A stretch of 6,230 nucleotides of DNA. Source: an uncultured Collinsella sp. (GTDB lineage: Bacteria > Actinomycetota > Coriobacteriia > Coriobacteriales > Coriobacteriaceae). The stretch covers positions 1 through 6,230 of the forward strand of contig CAAELZ010000012.1 in assembly GCA_900756945.1 (NCBI GenBank), read 5' to 3'. The position numbers were made by a program, and so were the translations under genes. Position 1 is the first letter of the stretch; every line of letters begins with the position of its first letter. The notes under the pieces were generated by a model. It was not told the origin of the DNA and did no database searches. It saw only the letters and a list, made by a program, of their open reading frames with translations. This document shows positions 5,882 through 6,230 of this stretch, one piece after another.

Positions 5882-5928
5882 GGGCGCCGTATCATTCTAA
5901 GTCCCGACATGGCGAGAATGACGCGCCC
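5882..5928. other. Two-part imperfect stem-loop
   Basis: GGGCGC (5882-5887) pairs with GCGCCC (5923-5928). After an asymmetric internal loop, TCATTCT (5892-5898) pairs with AGAATGA (5915-5921) around a 16-base loop. Thirteen Watson-Crick pairs can form on either strand. It lies between the two copies of the inverted motif. Confidence 0.4.
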
Positions 5929-6028
5929 CCTGCTCCGGAAAACGGCGAAATCTGACTCGGAACGCTCGCTAGGGATATCCGAAGGCCACCGTTGGCGACG
6001 CCGAATCATATGCAGACAACTCGAACTA

Positions 6029-6052
6029 CAGAATACTCCAAAAAATGCACGG
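6029..6052 (-). repeat. Inverted motif pair, right copy
   Basis: On the minus strand: CCGTGCA, six bases (TTTTTT), then GGAGTATTCTG, matching the plus-strand copy at 5815-5838. The two copies face each other and enclose 190 bases. Confidence 0.55.
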
Positions 6053-6156
6053 CGCACCCCATGGGACCCATTGCCGCATGGCAGGAAACAGGCCCACGGC
6101 ATCCTCTAGATGCATTCCCGAGGAAATCACATTTGAACTAGCGATCGGATACGGCA

Positions 6157-6193
6157 AACAAAAAGGGCCCCGAGCATAATCTGCTCGGGGCCC
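6157..6193 (-). terminator. Intrinsic terminator of a gene right of the window
   Basis: A perfect 12-bp GC-rich stem (6165-6176 and 6182-6193; GGGCCCCGAGCA and complement) has a 5-base loop. On the minus strand it is followed by TTTTTGTTT, a clear U-tract. It ends transcription coming from a gene beyond the right edge. Stop codons in two minus-strand frames (TGA at 6210-6208 and 6200-6198) may mark that gene's end, but too little sequence is present to identify it. Confidence 0.9.
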
Positions 6194-6230
6194 AAACTCA
6201 TCTCGCCTCACCGCGCGACGGGTGTGTTAC

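Larger units (their letters stand above)
5599..6156. other. Long gene-free region upstream of the EFR1 gene
   Basis: No reading frame here looks like a real protein. The open frames are rich in Arg, Pro and Ser, lack a ribosome binding site and match no family I know. The stretch instead holds repeats and hairpins: a GC palindrome at 5663-5697, an AT-rich direct repeat at 5741-5777, a hairpin at 5776-5806, a 24-base motif in inverted orientation at 5815-5838 and 6029-6052, and an imperfect stem at 5882-5928. It could be a long regulatory region, a small RNA locus or a non-autonomous repeat element. For 6053-6156 I see nothing definite. Confidence 0.5.

Noticed and set aside
5719..6102. A 127-codon minus-strand frame in the gene-free region
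   Set aside because: Arg-rich, no domain or ribosome binding site, and it runs through the inverted motifs and hairpins. It is more likely the chance translation of a non-coding repeat-like region, though homologues may be annotated as hypothetical proteins.
5315..6109. A 264-codon plus-strand frame spanning the EFR1 start and upstream region
   Set aside because: Overlaps the real EFR1 gene in antisense and continues into hairpin-rich DNA; composition is unlike a folded protein.
1..6230. tRNA, rRNA, CRISPR array, insertion sequence or defence system
   Set aside because: No cloverleaf or rRNA sequence, no regularly spaced repeat array, and no transposase, nuclease or other defence-type protein is encoded in the window.

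Overview
The window reads as ordinary chromosomal DNA of a GC-rich, anaerobic, sugar-fermenting gut actinobacterium of the class Coriobacteriia, most likely Collinsella or a close relative. This rests on the mix of gene families (a phosphotransferase-system sugar operon with a family 4 phospho-glycosidase, and a stand-alone flavodoxin/bis-4Fe-4S protein), on the high-GC codon use, and on a general impression of the intergenic sequence. It is an inference, not a database match. All five genes I can support lie on the minus strand.

From right to left, in the direction of transcription: a strong intrinsic terminator (6157-6193) closes a gene lying beyond the right edge. About 560 bases (5599-6156) follow without a convincing gene. 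They hold hairpins, an AT-rich direct repeat, and a 24-base motif present twice in opposite orientation. Next is an EFR1-type flavodoxin-ferredoxin gene (5598-4837), then a short spacer with a degenerate 27-base tandem repeat and a probable promoter.

The rest is one operon: glucose-family EIIA (4556-4044), a LicT/BglG-type PRD antiterminator (4037-3171), an alpha-glucoside-type EIICB permease (3071-1455) and a GH4 6-phospho-alpha-glucosidase (1451-69). It ends in a perfect 14-bp hairpin (1-34). Functional logic: EIIA receives phosphate from HPr and passes it to the EIIB cysteine. EIIC imports an alpha-glucoside such as maltose, maltitol, isomaltose or a sucrose isomer as its 6-phosphate. The NAD- and metal-dependent GH4 enzyme splits that phosphate ester inside the cell. 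The PRD protein senses PTS phosphorylation and probably acts on the operon's leader RNA.

The most interesting signal is that leader (about 4687-4557). It contains two mutually exclusive RNA hairpins. The first has a core resembling the RAT site of BglG/LicT antiterminators, with a compensated base pair. The second is a 14-bp stem whose two wobble pairs work only in the minus-strand RNA. I found no sign of a wholly new multi-gene system.
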